DNA from: Teichococcus coralli
GTDB lineage: Bacteria > Pseudomonadota > Alphaproteobacteria > Acetobacterales > Acetobacteraceae
NCBI RefSeq assembly: GCF_009829925.1
Contig: NZ_SNVJ01000027.1
Coordinates: 1-47,633 of the forward strand
DNA length: 47,633 nucleotides
Reading direction: 5' to 3'
The notes under the pieces were generated by a model. It was not told the DNA's origin, made no database searches, and saw nothing but the letters and a program-made list of their open reading frames with translations. A program made the translations under genes and the position numbers. Shown here piece after piece: positions 1 to 8,509 of the stretch (its first letter is position 1; the number at the start of each line of letters is the position of its first letter).

Positions 1-67
1 GCTCCTACACCACGCCCGGGGGCACGACCGACGTCAGTCAGGCCAGGAGAGGCACGCCTCCCCGCCG

Positions 68-1045
68 CTATCCTGCATCTGCCGCCTCCCGCCCGGCGTG
101 GCTGAGCGTGATCGACGGCGGCTCGCCGAACATCTCGCGATACTCGCGCGCGAAGTGTCCCTCATCCCGGAAGCCGAAGGCCGCCGCGATCTCGGCAAGG
201 GAAGCGTGGCGAAACCGGCCGGAACGGAGCGCGGCGCCCGCCATGGCCAGGCAGCGCAGCCGGACGTATCGCTGGAGGCTGATGGCGGAACTCGCTCGGA
301 AGGCCGCATCGACCCGCCAGCGGGAGAGGCCCAAGGCGGCGCAGATCTCGCTCGGGCAGGACGCCTGCCACGGCGCCGCGCGGAGGTGCTCCTCCACGGC
401 CCGGATGATCTGGTACCGGGTGCGGGACGTGCGGAGCACGCGGGTCGGCCGGTCTTCCCAGGGGCCGGCGAGTAGCACGACCAGAACCTCCAGCACCGAG
501 GCGCGCAAGCCCAGACGGGCCTCCTCCACCTCGAAAATGCCGGGATCCCTCACAGCGGACTCGGTGGCCATCTCCATGAGGGACATGGCAGCTTCCCAGG
601 CTCGCGGGCTGGCGCGGAGCATCCTCGGTATGCCCGGACGGAGCAGCACGGCGCGGCGCGGCGGTGGCAGCAGCCCCGCGATCGTCTCGGCGGAGAGCAC
701 AACGAGGGCCCAGCGGGATTCCGCGAGCGCGACGGCGTCAAGGCCGGCTCCCGGGGCAATCGCGGCAAAGTCGCCGGGAGCGACCTGCCGCCCGTTCAGC
801 AGCAGGTCCTGGTGTCCACTGAGCGGAAGCTGGATCCAGACGGTATCAGCGGCCACTTCGCCAAGCATCATCGCCGGCGTGCCGCAGCTGATCTGAAGCA
901 CCAAGTCTCCCAGAACGAACTCGGTCAGCTTGGCTTCGAACGGACCCGCCGTCACGGGCGTGATGGCAATGCTGCCGCCCCGCAGGGCGGAAGCCAAAGC
1001 ATCCGGTTCGGAGAAGCGGATCGTCCGGATATTAGGCGCAGCCAT
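68..1045 (-). CDS. AraC-family transcriptional regulator
   Basis: A 325-residue protein whose last ~100 residues form an AraC/XylS double helix-turn-helix (LSRWRVDAAFR, then LAEIAAAFGFRDEGHFAREYREMFGEPP). The N-terminal ~200 residues look like the ligand-sensing beta-barrel part of AraC/EutR-like regulators (DTVWIQLPLSG, GDFAAIAPG). I chose the ATG at 1045 (MAAPNIRTIRF) because the longer reading frame upstream to 1213 gives low-complexity, Cys/Gly-rich residues unlike a protein start. The gene points away from the rest of the window, so its target is not evident. The inducer is unknown. Confidence 0.85.
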   Translation of the reverse strand: MAAPNIRTIRFSEPDALASALRGGSIAITPVTAGPFEAKLTEFVLGDLVLQISCGTPAMMLGEVAADTVWIQLPLSGHQDLLLNGRQVAPGDFAAIAPGAGLDAVALAESRWALVVLSAETIAGLLPPPRRAVLLRPGIPRMLRASPRAWEAAMSLMEMATESAVRDPGIFEVEEARLGLRASVLEVLVVLLAGPWEDRPTRVLRTSRTRYQIIRAVEEHLRAAPWQASCPSEICAALGLSRWRVDAAFRASSAISLQRYVRLRCLAMAGAALRSGRFRHASLAEIAAAFGFRDEGHFAREYREMFGEPPSITLSHAGREAADAG

Positions 1046-1668
1046 GCCATCAAGAGTCCCTGTCACACGGGTGTAAAACGCCGCGAACGGAAGCCAGGAC
1101 GCAGACACCCCCTCACAATCAACGGAAATGGTCGGTCCGGACAGCACCATGCATGGCAGACACCTACCATCGCCCGAACGGGCCCCGCGGCCATGCCCGC
1201 CTGTCGTGGCCAAGGTTGCGGGCAGGCCGGTCTCCTCGCGGAAGGGCGCTGCCGCGCAGCCGCGCAGCCGCGCTGAAGGGCTCGGGCATGTAGTGGTTTC
1301 TTGATACCGTTCATGCCTTCGCAGCGCGCCAGGCGATCCCTTAGCCTTGCAATACGCTCGGGCGGCCGCGGCAGTCCGCGGAACAAGAACATGCGGGCCG
1401 CGGGGAAAGGCGCCATGGCGGCTTTCTCACTCATCGGACACGCTCGCCGGCCCCGTGCCGTTCGACGCCACCAAGCCGGGCAGGTCTTGGGTCCCAGCAG
1501 GCGCGCCCCTTCGTTCGGCGCCGTTATGCGGCGCAGTGCGGAAAGACCGACGATGGGTGGCGGCGGACATGCCGCGCCGCGCGTCCGGAAACGCTCCAGT
1601 TCAACACCGCGACCGCAAGCCCAGTCGCTCTTGGGCGGAGAGACGGCCCAGAAGGGAGGAACATACGG
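1046..1668. other. Intergenic region, no gene recognised
   Basis: About 620 bases lie between the AraC-family gene and the Rap1a-like gene, which diverge. It must contain the promoters of both. Several ORFs cross it, but none has a credible ribosome binding site and recognisable product. The least implausible is a minus-strand frame starting at 1434 (MSEKAAMAPF...), which degrades into Arg/Ala-rich sequence. A good ribosome binding site (GGGAGGAAC) sits just before the 1669 start. Confidence 0.5.
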
Positions 1669-2121
1669 ATGACCCAATTCCTGGCTCCGGCCGCATTCAT
1701 CGCCGCGCTCTCGGCGGTGGCCACCCTGCCGGCGGCCGCGCAGCCCGGCGCGATGCCGATCACCAGCGCGGCGCCGCAAGCTGCGTTTGAGGCTCGCACG
1801 GTGGCCGATCTGGCAACCCTTTGCGGCATGTCTCCGCAGGCGGCGCAATACACTTCGGCCGTCGCCTTCTGTCACGGCTTCCTGCAAGGCGCCGGGCAAT
1901 ATCATGCTGCCGTAAGCCAGCCCGGCTCGGGAAACGCGCCCGTCTTCTGCGCGCCGAATCCACCGCCCACGCGGGCGCAGGTAGCCAATGCCTTCGTTGC
2001 CTGGGCCGAGGCCAACCCGCAACACAGAGGCGAGCGCGCCGTCGATGGGCTCGCACGCTGGGCCCATGCCGCCTATCCGTGCCCTGCACCGCAGCGGCAA
2101 GGCCGGTCGCAGGCTCGCTGA
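1669..2121 (+). CDS. Secreted Rap1a/Tai-domain protein
   Basis: A 150-residue protein with a cleavable signal peptide (about residues 1-24, ending AAAQ) and a compact Cys-containing domain. The pattern (CGMSPQAAQY, FCHGFLQGAGQ, PVFCAPNPPPTRAQV, FVAWAEANPQ, GLARWAHAAYPC) matches the Rap1a/Tai family. Founding members of that family neutralise type VI amidase effectors, but most alphaproteobacterial members stand alone with no known partner. No amidase effector lies next to it here, so an immunity role is not supported by context. The start follows GGGAGGAAC. The lipoprotein gene downstream begins 30 bases later and may be co-transcribed. Confidence 0.75.
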   Translation: MTQFLAPAAFIAALSAVATLPAAAQPGAMPITSAAPQAAFEARTVADLATLCGMSPQAAQYTSAVAFCHGFLQGAGQYHAAVSQPGSGNAPVFCAPNPPPTRAQVANAFVAWAEANPQHRGERAVDGLARWAHAAYPCPAPQRQGRSQAR

Positions 2122-2151
2122 GGACCCTCCTGAGGCAACGGAGTTCCAACC

Positions 2152-2433
2152 ATGATCAGCATGAAGACGCTGTCGGCGGCGGTTCTGGGGATCGGACTTA
2201 CCGTCGGCGGCTGTTCGGAGATGAGCGACACCAGCCGGCGCACGCTGTCCGGCGCCGGCGCCGGTGCAGCCGGCGGCGCGGTGATCGGCTCGCTGACCGG
2301 CGACTTCGGATGGGGCGCGCTGATCGGCGCCGGCGTTGGTGCGGCGGGAGGCTACCTCTACGACCAGCACAAGCAGGACGAACAGGCCGCCTATCAGCGA
2401 GGACTGCAGGAAGGACGACCGGCGCCCCGCTAG
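2152..2433 (+). CDS. Glycine-zipper lipoprotein
   Basis: A 93-residue small lipoprotein. A hydrophobic signal segment ends in the lipobox VGGC (Cys about residue 21). It is followed by a glycine-zipper stretch rich in GxxxG spacing (GAGAGAAGGAVIGSLTG, then GALIGAGVGAAGGYLYD) and a charged tail. Glycine-zipper lipoproteins of this kind (YMGG/SlyB-like) insert in or bind the outer membrane and support envelope integrity. It follows the Rap1a-like gene by 30 bases and is followed by a 6-bp GC stem-loop. The exact role is unknown. Confidence 0.8.
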   Translation: MISMKTLSAAVLGIGLTVGGCSEMSDTSRRTLSGAGAGAAGGAVIGSLTGDFGWGALIGAGVGAAGGYLYDQHKQDEQAAYQRGLQEGRPAPR

Positions 2434-2438
2434 GCGGT

Positions 2439-2458
2439 CCCGCGTTGGGAGGCGCGGG
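2439..2458 (+). terminator. Stem-loop after the glycine-zipper gene
   Basis: A perfect 6-bp stem CCCGCG/CGCGGG with an 8-base loop begins 5 bases after the stop codon of the glycine-zipper gene. It lacks a strong T-run, so its strength as a terminator is uncertain. Confidence 0.45.
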
Positions 2459-2779
2459 TGCTCTGTTGAAACCTCCTGAGTGGGGGATGCGCCGGAAGAG
2501 CATGGAAGATCTGGGTGCGAGAGGTCCTCGATGCGGGGGATGACGAAGTCGGCGGTACGGCTAGCACGTGAAGCACTGGCCATCGGACGTCGGACCTTCC
2601 CGGCCCATGGCGGCCGGACCTCCCGACATGACTTCACCCAAGCCGGCCGGCATCGGTCCCAGCCAGGACTCGCCGGACTTGACGCCCGCCCTATGTCAGG
2701 CTGCGGTCCTCATGGCCCTGAAGGCTCGGGACAGAACCTGTTCTGAAGCCTTGGGGAGTGATGGCGCTCCTCGTTCCTG
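2459..2779. other. Intergenic region with a composite hairpin
   Basis: No recognisable gene lies in these ~320 bases. The one clear structure is a two-tier inverted repeat at 2721-2752. The outer arms are AAGGCT/AGCCTT and the inner arms are CAGAAC/GTTCTG around a two-base loop, with an asymmetric 5/1 internal loop between them. It could be a terminator or a small structured RNA. Confidence 0.4.
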
Positions 2780-3013
2780 ATGACCTGTGGGCTGGGTCGA
2801 GCCCTTGCGGCCGCGAGAGCGGCCGAAGCCGAAAGGCGGTCCCGGCGCGCCGGCGGCGGCGTGGGCCTCCCGAGATGGATCGGGCCGCTGCTGCCGGCCG
2901 GCTTCGGCCCGCCGGTGGACCCGCGCTGGCCGGGATGCGTCAGCACCCCGCGCGGCAAAGGATGGTGCATCCCGGCGCCCCATGCCGGCACGGGGGCGGG
3001 CGAGCCGCTGTAG
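2780..3013 (+). CDS. Doubtful small ORF, possibly coding
   Basis: A 77-residue frame that converges on recJ. From about residue 28 on, nearly every third codon position is G or C, and the translation looks protein-like rather than like a shadow: Trp, Pro and Gly rich with two Cys (LPRWIGPLLPAGFGPP, GKGWCIPAPHAG). Against it: there is no good ribosome binding site before the ATG, the first 25 residues are Arg/Ala-rich, and I recognise no family. The true start may lie internally. It could also be a remnant of a longer gene. Confidence 0.3.
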   Translation: MTCGLGRALAAARAAEAERRSRRAGGGVGLPRWIGPLLPAGFGPPVDPRWPGCVSTPRGKGWCIPAPHAGTGAGEPL

Positions 3014-3047
3014 CTCCCCTCCCCTCGCCCGGCCGGGCGCCGCGCGG

Positions 3048-4847
3048 TCAGGCGCGCGCGGCGTCCTGCAGGTGCAGGCCGGGGGTGACGCTGCCGTTCC
3101 AGCTTTCGGCGCGCAGGGTTCCGGCCAGGTGCACCGGGGCGCCGCCGCTGCCCAGCAGCAACTCGGCCAGCGGCCCTTCCTTGGCGCGGAAGCAGACCGC
3201 CTTCAGCCGCCCGCCGGCCTCGCCCTCGACAAAGGCGCGCACCGTGTTGCCCTCCTTGCCCACCCGGTCGGCACGGACGATCCGCACGCGGGGAAAGGCG
3301 AAGGCGGGCTCCTCGTTGCCGGCGCCGAAGGGGCCGAGGCGCGCGATCTCCGAGGCCAACTCGGCGGTGGCGGCCGGCACCAGCAGGGTTCCGTCCAGCA
3401 CCAGCTCGGCGCTGGCCGGCAGGGCGGCGGCATGGGCCAGGCGCTCGTTGAGGAAGGCGTGGCAGGCCTCGCGGTTCTCCAGGCGGAAGGAGAAGCCGGC
3501 GGCCATCGGGTGCCCGCCGCCGGTCTGCAGCAGCCCGGCCTGGCGCGCGGCGATGATGGCCGCGCCGAGGTCCACGCCCGGCACGGAGCGCCCGGAGCCC
3601 TTGGCCAGCCCGCCATCCACCCCGGCGACGCAGACCGGGCGGTTGAAGCGCTCCTTCACGCGGCCCGCAACGATGCCGACCACGCCGGGATGCCAGCCGT
3701 CGCCGCACACCAGCAGCACCGGATGTCCGGCCTCGGACTGCATCTGCGCCTGGGCGAAGGCCTCGGCGAGAACCGCGCTCTCCACCTCCTGCCGGCGGCG
3801 GTTCACCAGGTCCAGCCGCTCGGCGATGGCGCGCGCCTCGATGGGGTCGTCGCAGGTCAGCAGGCGCAGGCCAAGATCCGGCTCGCCGATGCGTCCCGAG
3901 GCGTTGATGCGCGGGCCGAGCAGGAAGCCCAGCGTGTAGGCCGAGGGCGCGTCGCGCGCCTGCACCACCTCCAGCAGGGCCGCGATGCCGACGCGGCCGC
4001 CGCGCCCCATCACCTTCAGCCCCTGGGCGACAAAGGCGCGGTTCAGGCCGGTCAGCGGCATGACGTCGCAGACCGTGGCCAGCGCCACCAGGTCCAGGAA
4101 GCCGAGCAGGTTCGGCTCGGGACGGTCGGCGAAGAAGCCGGCGCGGCGCAGCACCCGAAGCGTCGCCACGGCGGCCATGAAGCTCACGGCCGCGGCGCAG
4201 AGGTTGCGCAGGCCGGAGGCGCAGTCGAGCCGGTTGGGGTTCACCGCCGCGGCGACCGCCGGCACCGGGCCCTCCGCCTTGTGGTGGTCGAGGACCACCA
4301 CATCGGCGCGGCCCTCGGCGGCCTTCAGCGCCTCATGCGCGGCGATGCCGCAGTCCACGCAGACCACCAGCCGCGCGCCTTCGGCGCAGAGCGCGGCGAT
4401 GGCGGTGGCGTTGGGGCCGTAGCCTTCCTTCAGGCGGTCCGGCACATAGGCGCGCACGCGGCAGCCAAGATCGCGCAGGAAGCGCGTCATCAACGCGCCG
4501 GCGCAGGCGCCGTCCACGTCGTAGTCGCCGAAGACGGCCACCTGCTCGCCGTCGCGCACCGCCTGTGCCAGCCGCTCCGCCGCGCGGTCCATGTCCACCA
4601 GCACGGAGGGATCGGGCAGCAGGGCGCGCAGCGTCGGCTCAAGGAAGAGCTGCGCCTGCTCCGGCGCAACGCCGCGCGCGGCGAGCAGCTGCCCGAGCAG
4701 TTCCGGCAGCGCCAGGCGCTGCGCGATGGCCAGGCCGGTGCGCGCATCGGCCTGGCGCCAGCTCCAGCGGCGGCCCAGCGCGGAGCGGGCGACGCCGAGG
4801 ACCGGCGCGGCCTGCTCCGGCAAGGCCGCTGCCAGCGCCTCAGGCAA
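3048..4847 (-). CDS. recJ: Single-stranded-DNA-specific exonuclease RecJ
   Basis: A 599-residue RecJ of normal length. RecJ degrades single-stranded DNA 5' to 3' in RecF-pathway recombination, mismatch repair and base-excision repair. Visible signatures are the DHH-family metal motifs DYDVDG (residues 108-113), VCVDCG (about 162-167) and DHH (187-189), and the DHHA1 motif GGGHPMAAGFS in the C-terminal half. The N-terminal LGVARSALGRRW is typical. The start is unusual: the only candidate compatible with the conserved N-terminus is a TTG at 4847, overlapping the glpX stop codon. A stop at 4863 excludes longer versions. This implies translational coupling to glpX. Confidence 0.95.
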   Translation of the reverse strand: MPEALAAALPEQAAPVLGVARSALGRRWSWRQADARTGLAIAQRLALPELLGQLLAARGVAPEQAQLFLEPTLRALLPDPSVLVDMDRAAERLAQAVRDGEQVAVFGDYDVDGACAGALMTRFLRDLGCRVRAYVPDRLKEGYGPNATAIAALCAEGARLVVCVDCGIAAHEALKAAEGRADVVVLDHHKAEGPVPAVAAAVNPNRLDCASGLRNLCAAAVSFMAAVATLRVLRRAGFFADRPEPNLLGFLDLVALATVCDVMPLTGLNRAFVAQGLKVMGRGGRVGIAALLEVVQARDAPSAYTLGFLLGPRINASGRIGEPDLGLRLLTCDDPIEARAIAERLDLVNRRRQEVESAVLAEAFAQAQMQSEAGHPVLLVCGDGWHPGVVGIVAGRVKERFNRPVCVAGVDGGLAKGSGRSVPGVDLGAAIIAARQAGLLQTGGGHPMAAGFSFRLENREACHAFLNERLAHAAALPASAELVLDGTLLVPAATAELASEIARLGPFGAGNEEPAFAFPRVRIVRADRVGKEGNTVRAFVEGEAGGRLKAVCFRAKEGPLAELLLGSGGAPVHLAGTLRAESWNGSVTPGLHLQDAARA

Positions 4848-5823
4848 GGAAGGCGCTCGGCTTCAGCGCGAAGTTGTGGTGCCCCTCGATGTAGCGCACC
4901 GTGCCGGTCTTGCTGCGCATGATGATGGAATGGGTATAGGCGGTGGTGGCGCGGCGGCGCACGCCGTGCAGCATGGGCCCGCCCGTGACGCCCGTCGCGG
5001 CGAACATCACGTCGCCCTTCGCCATGTCCGCGACGCCGAGCTTCCGGTGCGGGTCGCTGAGGCCCATCTCGCGGGCGCGGGTGATCTGCGCCTCGTCCTC
5101 GTACATCAGGCGGCCCTGCATCTGGCCGCCGATGCAGCGCAGCGCGGCGGCGGCCAGCACGCCCTCCGGCGCGCCGCCGGAGCCGAGATAGAGGTCCACG
5201 CCCGTGCTGGGCTGCGACACGGCGATGACGCCGGCCACGTCGCCGTCCGGGATCAGCATGATGCGCGCGCCGGCCTCGCGGCAGGCCTTGATGATGTCCT
5301 TGTGGCGGTCGCGACCGAGGATGCAGACGACAAGGTCGTTGATCTCCACCTTCTTGGCCTTGGCCAGCTCGCGCAGGTTCTCGCCCGGGGTGGCGTCGAG
5401 GTCCACCACGCCGACCGGCAGGTCGGGGCCGACGGCGATCTTGTTCATGTAGATGTCGGGCGCGTGCAGGAAGCCGCCCTTCTCCGCCACGGCGAGCGTG
5501 GCGATCGAGTTCGGCCCGCCGGTGGCGCAGATGTTGGTGCCCTCCAGCGGATCGACGGCGATGTCCACTTCCGGCCCGCCGGCGCCGATCTTCTCGCCGA
5601 TGTAGAGCATCGGCGCCTCGTCCATCTCGCCCTCGCCGATGACGACGGTGCCGCTGATGTCCACGGTGTCGAAGGCCTTGCGCATGGCGTCCACCGCGGC
5701 GCCGTCGGCGGCGTTCTTGTCGCCGCGGCCGATCCAGCTGCTGGCGGCCAGCGCCGCCGCCTCGGTGACGCGCACCAGTTCGAGGGCGAGGTTGCGATCT
5801 ACGGGGGTGGTGTCGCGACGCAT
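4840..5823 (-). CDS. glpX: Class II fructose-1,6-bisphosphatase
   Basis: A 327-residue GlpX phosphatase that removes the 1-phosphate of fructose-1,6-bisphosphate in gluconeogenesis; in autotrophs it can also act on sedoheptulose bisphosphate. The metal-binding motifs of the lithium-sensitive phosphatase fold are present: GEGEMDEA (63-70) and DPLEGT (91-96). It is the third gene of the aminotransferase-hom-glpX-recJ operon, an arrangement common in Rhodospirillales. A hairpin (CGGGA...TCCCG with inner CGGT/ACCG) lies in the 59-base gap after hom and might tune the ratio of the two proteins. Confidence 0.96.
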   Translation of the reverse strand: MRRDTTPVDRNLALELVRVTEAAALAASSWIGRGDKNAADGAAVDAMRKAFDTVDISGTVVIGEGEMDEAPMLYIGEKIGAGGPEVDIAVDPLEGTNICATGGPNSIATLAVAEKGGFLHAPDIYMNKIAVGPDLPVGVVDLDATPGENLRELAKAKKVEINDLVVCILGRDRHKDIIKACREAGARIMLIPDGDVAGVIAVSQPSTGVDLYLGSGGAPEGVLAAAALRCIGGQMQGRLMYEDEAQITRAREMGLSDPHRKLGVADMAKGDVMFAATGVTGGPMLHGVRRRATTAYTHSIIMRSKTGTVRYIEGHHNFALKPSAFLA

Positions 5824-5882
5824 GAGAGGCTCCTGTTCTTCCCGGGTGCGGGAGGCGGTGAAAACCGTCCCGCTAACGCTCG

Positions 5883-7175
5883 TCAGAGGGTTTCGATGCG
5901 GATCAGCGCGGGCGGTTCGAGCACTGCCTCCAGCGCCGCGATCCGCTTCAGCGCGTCGCGCATCGCCGCCTCCTGGCAGCCATGCGTGGTCAGCACCACC
6001 GGCACCGCCTCCCCGGGCGCGCGGCCGCGCTGGATCATGGATTCCAGGCTGATGCCGTGGTCGCGCAGCACGCCGGTGACGTCCGCGATGACGCCGGGCC
6101 GATCCAGCACCATCAGGCGCAGGTAGTAGGCGCCGTGGTGGCTGGCCATCGGCAGGGCCGGCACGGCGGAAAGCGCCGCGTGGTCGGCGCCCCAGACGGG
6201 CGTGTGGCGCTCGCGGGCGATGTCGATCAGGTCGGCCACCACCGCGCTGGCGGTCGGTCCCGCCCCTGCCCCGCGGCCTTCCAGCACCACGCGGCCGACG
6301 AAGTCGCCTTCCGCCACCACGGCGTTGAACACGCCGTCCACGCGGGCGATGGGGTGGCTCGCCGGCACCATGCAGGGATGCACGCGGGCGGCGACGCCCG
6401 CTTCCTCCTGCTGCGCGATGCCGAGCAGCTTGATGCGGAAGCCCAGCTCCTCGGCCAGCGCGATGTCGAGGGCGGTGATGTTGCGGATGCCCTCCACATG
6501 CACCGCATCGAACTCGACCGGCCGGCCGAAGGCCAGCGCCGCGAGGATGGCGAGCTTGTGCGCCGCGTCCACGCCGTCGATGTCGAAGGAGGGATCGGCT
6601 TCCGCATAGCCCAGGCGCTGCGCCTCGGCGAGCACGTCGCCGAACTCGCGCTTCTGGTCGCGCATGCAGGTCAGGATGTAGTTGCAGGTGCCGTTCAGGA
6701 TGCCGGTGACACGGCCGATGCGGTTGGCCGCCAGCCCCTCGCGAAGCGCCTTGATGGCGGGGATGCCGCCGGCCACCGCCGCCTCGAAGGCCAGCGTGAC
6801 GCCCGCCGCCTCGGCCTTCTGCGCCAGCGCCGCCCCGTGCAGGGCGAGCAGCGCCTTGTTGGCCGTCACCACCGGGCGGCCGGCATTCAGCGCCGCCTCC
6901 ACCGCGTGGCGCGCGGGGCCGTCGCTGCCGCCGATCAGCTCCACCACCACGTCGGCCCGCGCCTCGGCGGCCATGGCCACCGGGTCCTCGTACCAGCGCA
7001 GCCCTTCCAGCGAGACGCCGCGGTCGCGGTTGCGGTCGCGCGCGGCGACGGCGGTGACGATGATGGGCCGCCCGGCACGGGCGGCGATCAGCTCGGCATT
7101 GTCGCGCAGCAAGGTCAGCACGCCGGCGCCGACCGTACCCAGGCCGGCGACCGCGATGGAAAGTGGACGGGTCAT
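5883..7175 (-). CDS. hom: Homoserine dehydrogenase
   Basis: A 430-residue enzyme that reduces aspartate semialdehyde to homoserine, the branch point to threonine and methionine. It has an N-terminal Rossmann motif GLGTVGAG (11-18), the catalytic domain segment GRVTGILNGTCNYILT, and a C-terminal ACT domain (LMVLDRPGVIADVTGVLRD onward) that normally senses threonine. Its start overlaps the aminotransferase stop by four bases (ATGA), so the two are translationally coupled. Confidence 0.97.
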   Translation of the reverse strand: MTRPLSIAVAGLGTVGAGVLTLLRDNAELIAARAGRPIIVTAVAARDRNRDRGVSLEGLRWYEDPVAMAAEARADVVVELIGGSDGPARHAVEAALNAGRPVVTANKALLALHGAALAQKAEAAGVTLAFEAAVAGGIPAIKALREGLAANRIGRVTGILNGTCNYILTCMRDQKREFGDVLAEAQRLGYAEADPSFDIDGVDAAHKLAILAALAFGRPVEFDAVHVEGIRNITALDIALAEELGFRIKLLGIAQQEEAGVAARVHPCMVPASHPIARVDGVFNAVVAEGDFVGRVVLEGRGAGAGPTASAVVADLIDIARERHTPVWGADHAALSAVPALPMASHHGAYYLRLMVLDRPGVIADVTGVLRDHGISLESMIQRGRAPGEAVPVVLTTHGCQEAAMRDALKRIAALEAVLEPPALIRIETL

Positions 7176-8422
7176 TCTTTCACCAGTTCAGCAGATGCGT
7201 GCGGCGCCGGCTCGCTGGCCGGGCCGCCCCCAATCGGACCACCGTTGTCGGTCGCGAGGAAGCTGCGGATGCCGCGCAGCGCCTGCCGGATGCGCTGGGT
7301 GTTCTCCACCATGGCGATGCGCACATGGCCATCGCCGTGCTCGCCGAAGCCGATGCCCGGCGCCACCGCCACCTTCGCGCGGGCCAGCAGCAGCTTGCTG
7401 AACTCGACGCTGCCGAGGTCGCGGAAGCGCGGCGGAATGGGCGCCCAGACGAACATGCCGGCCTCCGGCACCGGCACGTCCCAGCCGGACTGCTTCAGCC
7501 CCTTCACCAGCACGTCCCGCCGCTCGCGGTAGAGCTTGCGCATCGCCTCGATGCAGTCCTGCGGGCCGTTCAGCGCCGCGACGGAGGCCACCTGGATCGG
7601 CGTGAAGGCGCCGTAGTCGAGGTAGGACTTCACCCGCGTCAGCGCCGCGATCAGCTTCGGGTTGCCGGCCGCGAAGCCCATGCGCCAGCCGGCCATGTTG
7701 TAGGTCTTGGACATCGAGGTGAACTCGACGGCCACCTCCTTCGCGCCCGGCACCTGCAGGATCGAGGGCGGCACCTTGTCGCCGTAATACAGCTCGGCAT
7801 AGGCGAGGTCGGAGAGCACGTAGATCTCGTGCCGGCGGGCGAAGGCGACGATCTCGCGGTAGAAGTCGAGGTCGGCCATCAGCCCGGTCGGGTTGGAGGG
7901 GTAGTTGACGATCAGCGCCGTCGGCTTCGGCACGGAATGGCGCACGGCGCGCTCCAGCGCGCGCAGCATCTCCTCGTCCGGCGCGTGCGGCACCGAGCGC
8001 ACCGAGGCGCCGGCGATGATGAAGCCGAACTGGTGGATCGGGTAGCTCGGGTTCGGCACCAGGATGGTGTCGCCCGGCGAGGTGATGGCGGCGGCCAGAT
8101 TCGCCAGCCCCTCCTTCGAGCCCAGCGTCGCCACCACCTCCGTCTCCGGATCGAGCTGCACCCCGAAGCGGCGGCCATAGTAGCCGGCGAGCGCCCGGCG
8201 CAGGCCGGGGATGCCCTTGCTGGCGGAGTAGCCGTGGGTGTCGGGGTTCTGCACCGCCTCGATCAGCTTGGCCACGATATGCGGCGGCGTCGGGCTGTCC
8301 GGGTTGCCCATGCCAAGGTCCACGATGTCCTCGGCCGCCGCGCGGGCCCTTGCCTTCGCCTGGTTGACCTCGGCGAAGACATAGGGCGGCAGGCGGCGGA
8401 TACGGTGGAATTCCTCGGTCAT
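7172..8422 (-). CDS. Class I/II PLP aminotransferase (AlaC/LL-DAP-like)
   Basis: A 416-residue fold-type I aminotransferase. Visible motifs: NYPSNPTG, the Asp/Tyr pair in DLAYAELYYG, the PLP lysine in SMSKTYN (Lys239), and GWRMGFAAGN. The family includes the alanine-glutamate aminotransferase AlaC (YfdZ) and LL-diaminopimelate aminotransferases. The hom neighbourhood points to aspartate-family or alanine synthesis, but sequence alone does not fix the substrate. It is the first gene of the operon through recJ. Confidence 0.9.
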   Translation of the reverse strand: MTEEFHRIRRLPPYVFAEVNQAKARARAAAEDIVDLGMGNPDSPTPPHIVAKLIEAVQNPDTHGYSASKGIPGLRRALAGYYGRRFGVQLDPETEVVATLGSKEGLANLAAAITSPGDTILVPNPSYPIHQFGFIIAGASVRSVPHAPDEEMLRALERAVRHSVPKPTALIVNYPSNPTGLMADLDFYREIVAFARRHEIYVLSDLAYAELYYGDKVPPSILQVPGAKEVAVEFTSMSKTYNMAGWRMGFAAGNPKLIAALTRVKSYLDYGAFTPIQVASVAALNGPQDCIEAMRKLYRERRDVLVKGLKQSGWDVPVPEAGMFVWAPIPPRFRDLGSVEFSKLLLARAKVAVAPGIGFGEHGDGHVRIAMVENTQRIRQALRGIRSFLATDNGGPIGGGPASEPAPHASAELVKE

Positions 8423-8509
8423 GGCGGGAGGTCCGTAAAATCTGGCGCGGGGACGATAGAGCAGATCGGCCGCCGGCGGAATCGGAACGGCGGGCGGCCG
8501 GAAGCGGAC

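Noticed and set aside
1063..2637. 524-codon minus-strand ORF across the first small genes
   Set aside because: It runs antisense to two genes with signal peptides and good ribosome sites. Its translation is Arg/Ala-rich low complexity. The piece from 1434 down (MSEKAAM...) looked slightly better but has no ribosome site or family.
2787..4922. 711-codon plus-strand ORF antisense to recJ
   Set aside because: Typical GC-rich antisense shadow (Gln/Gly/Ala/Arg-rich). The minus strand encodes an intact RecJ.
8456..8466. Third copy of the dispersed hairpin repeat
   Set aside because: TAGAGCAGATC matches exactly, but the following hairpin and TTTGAA/CGGAAA blocks are missing. It may be chance or a remnant.
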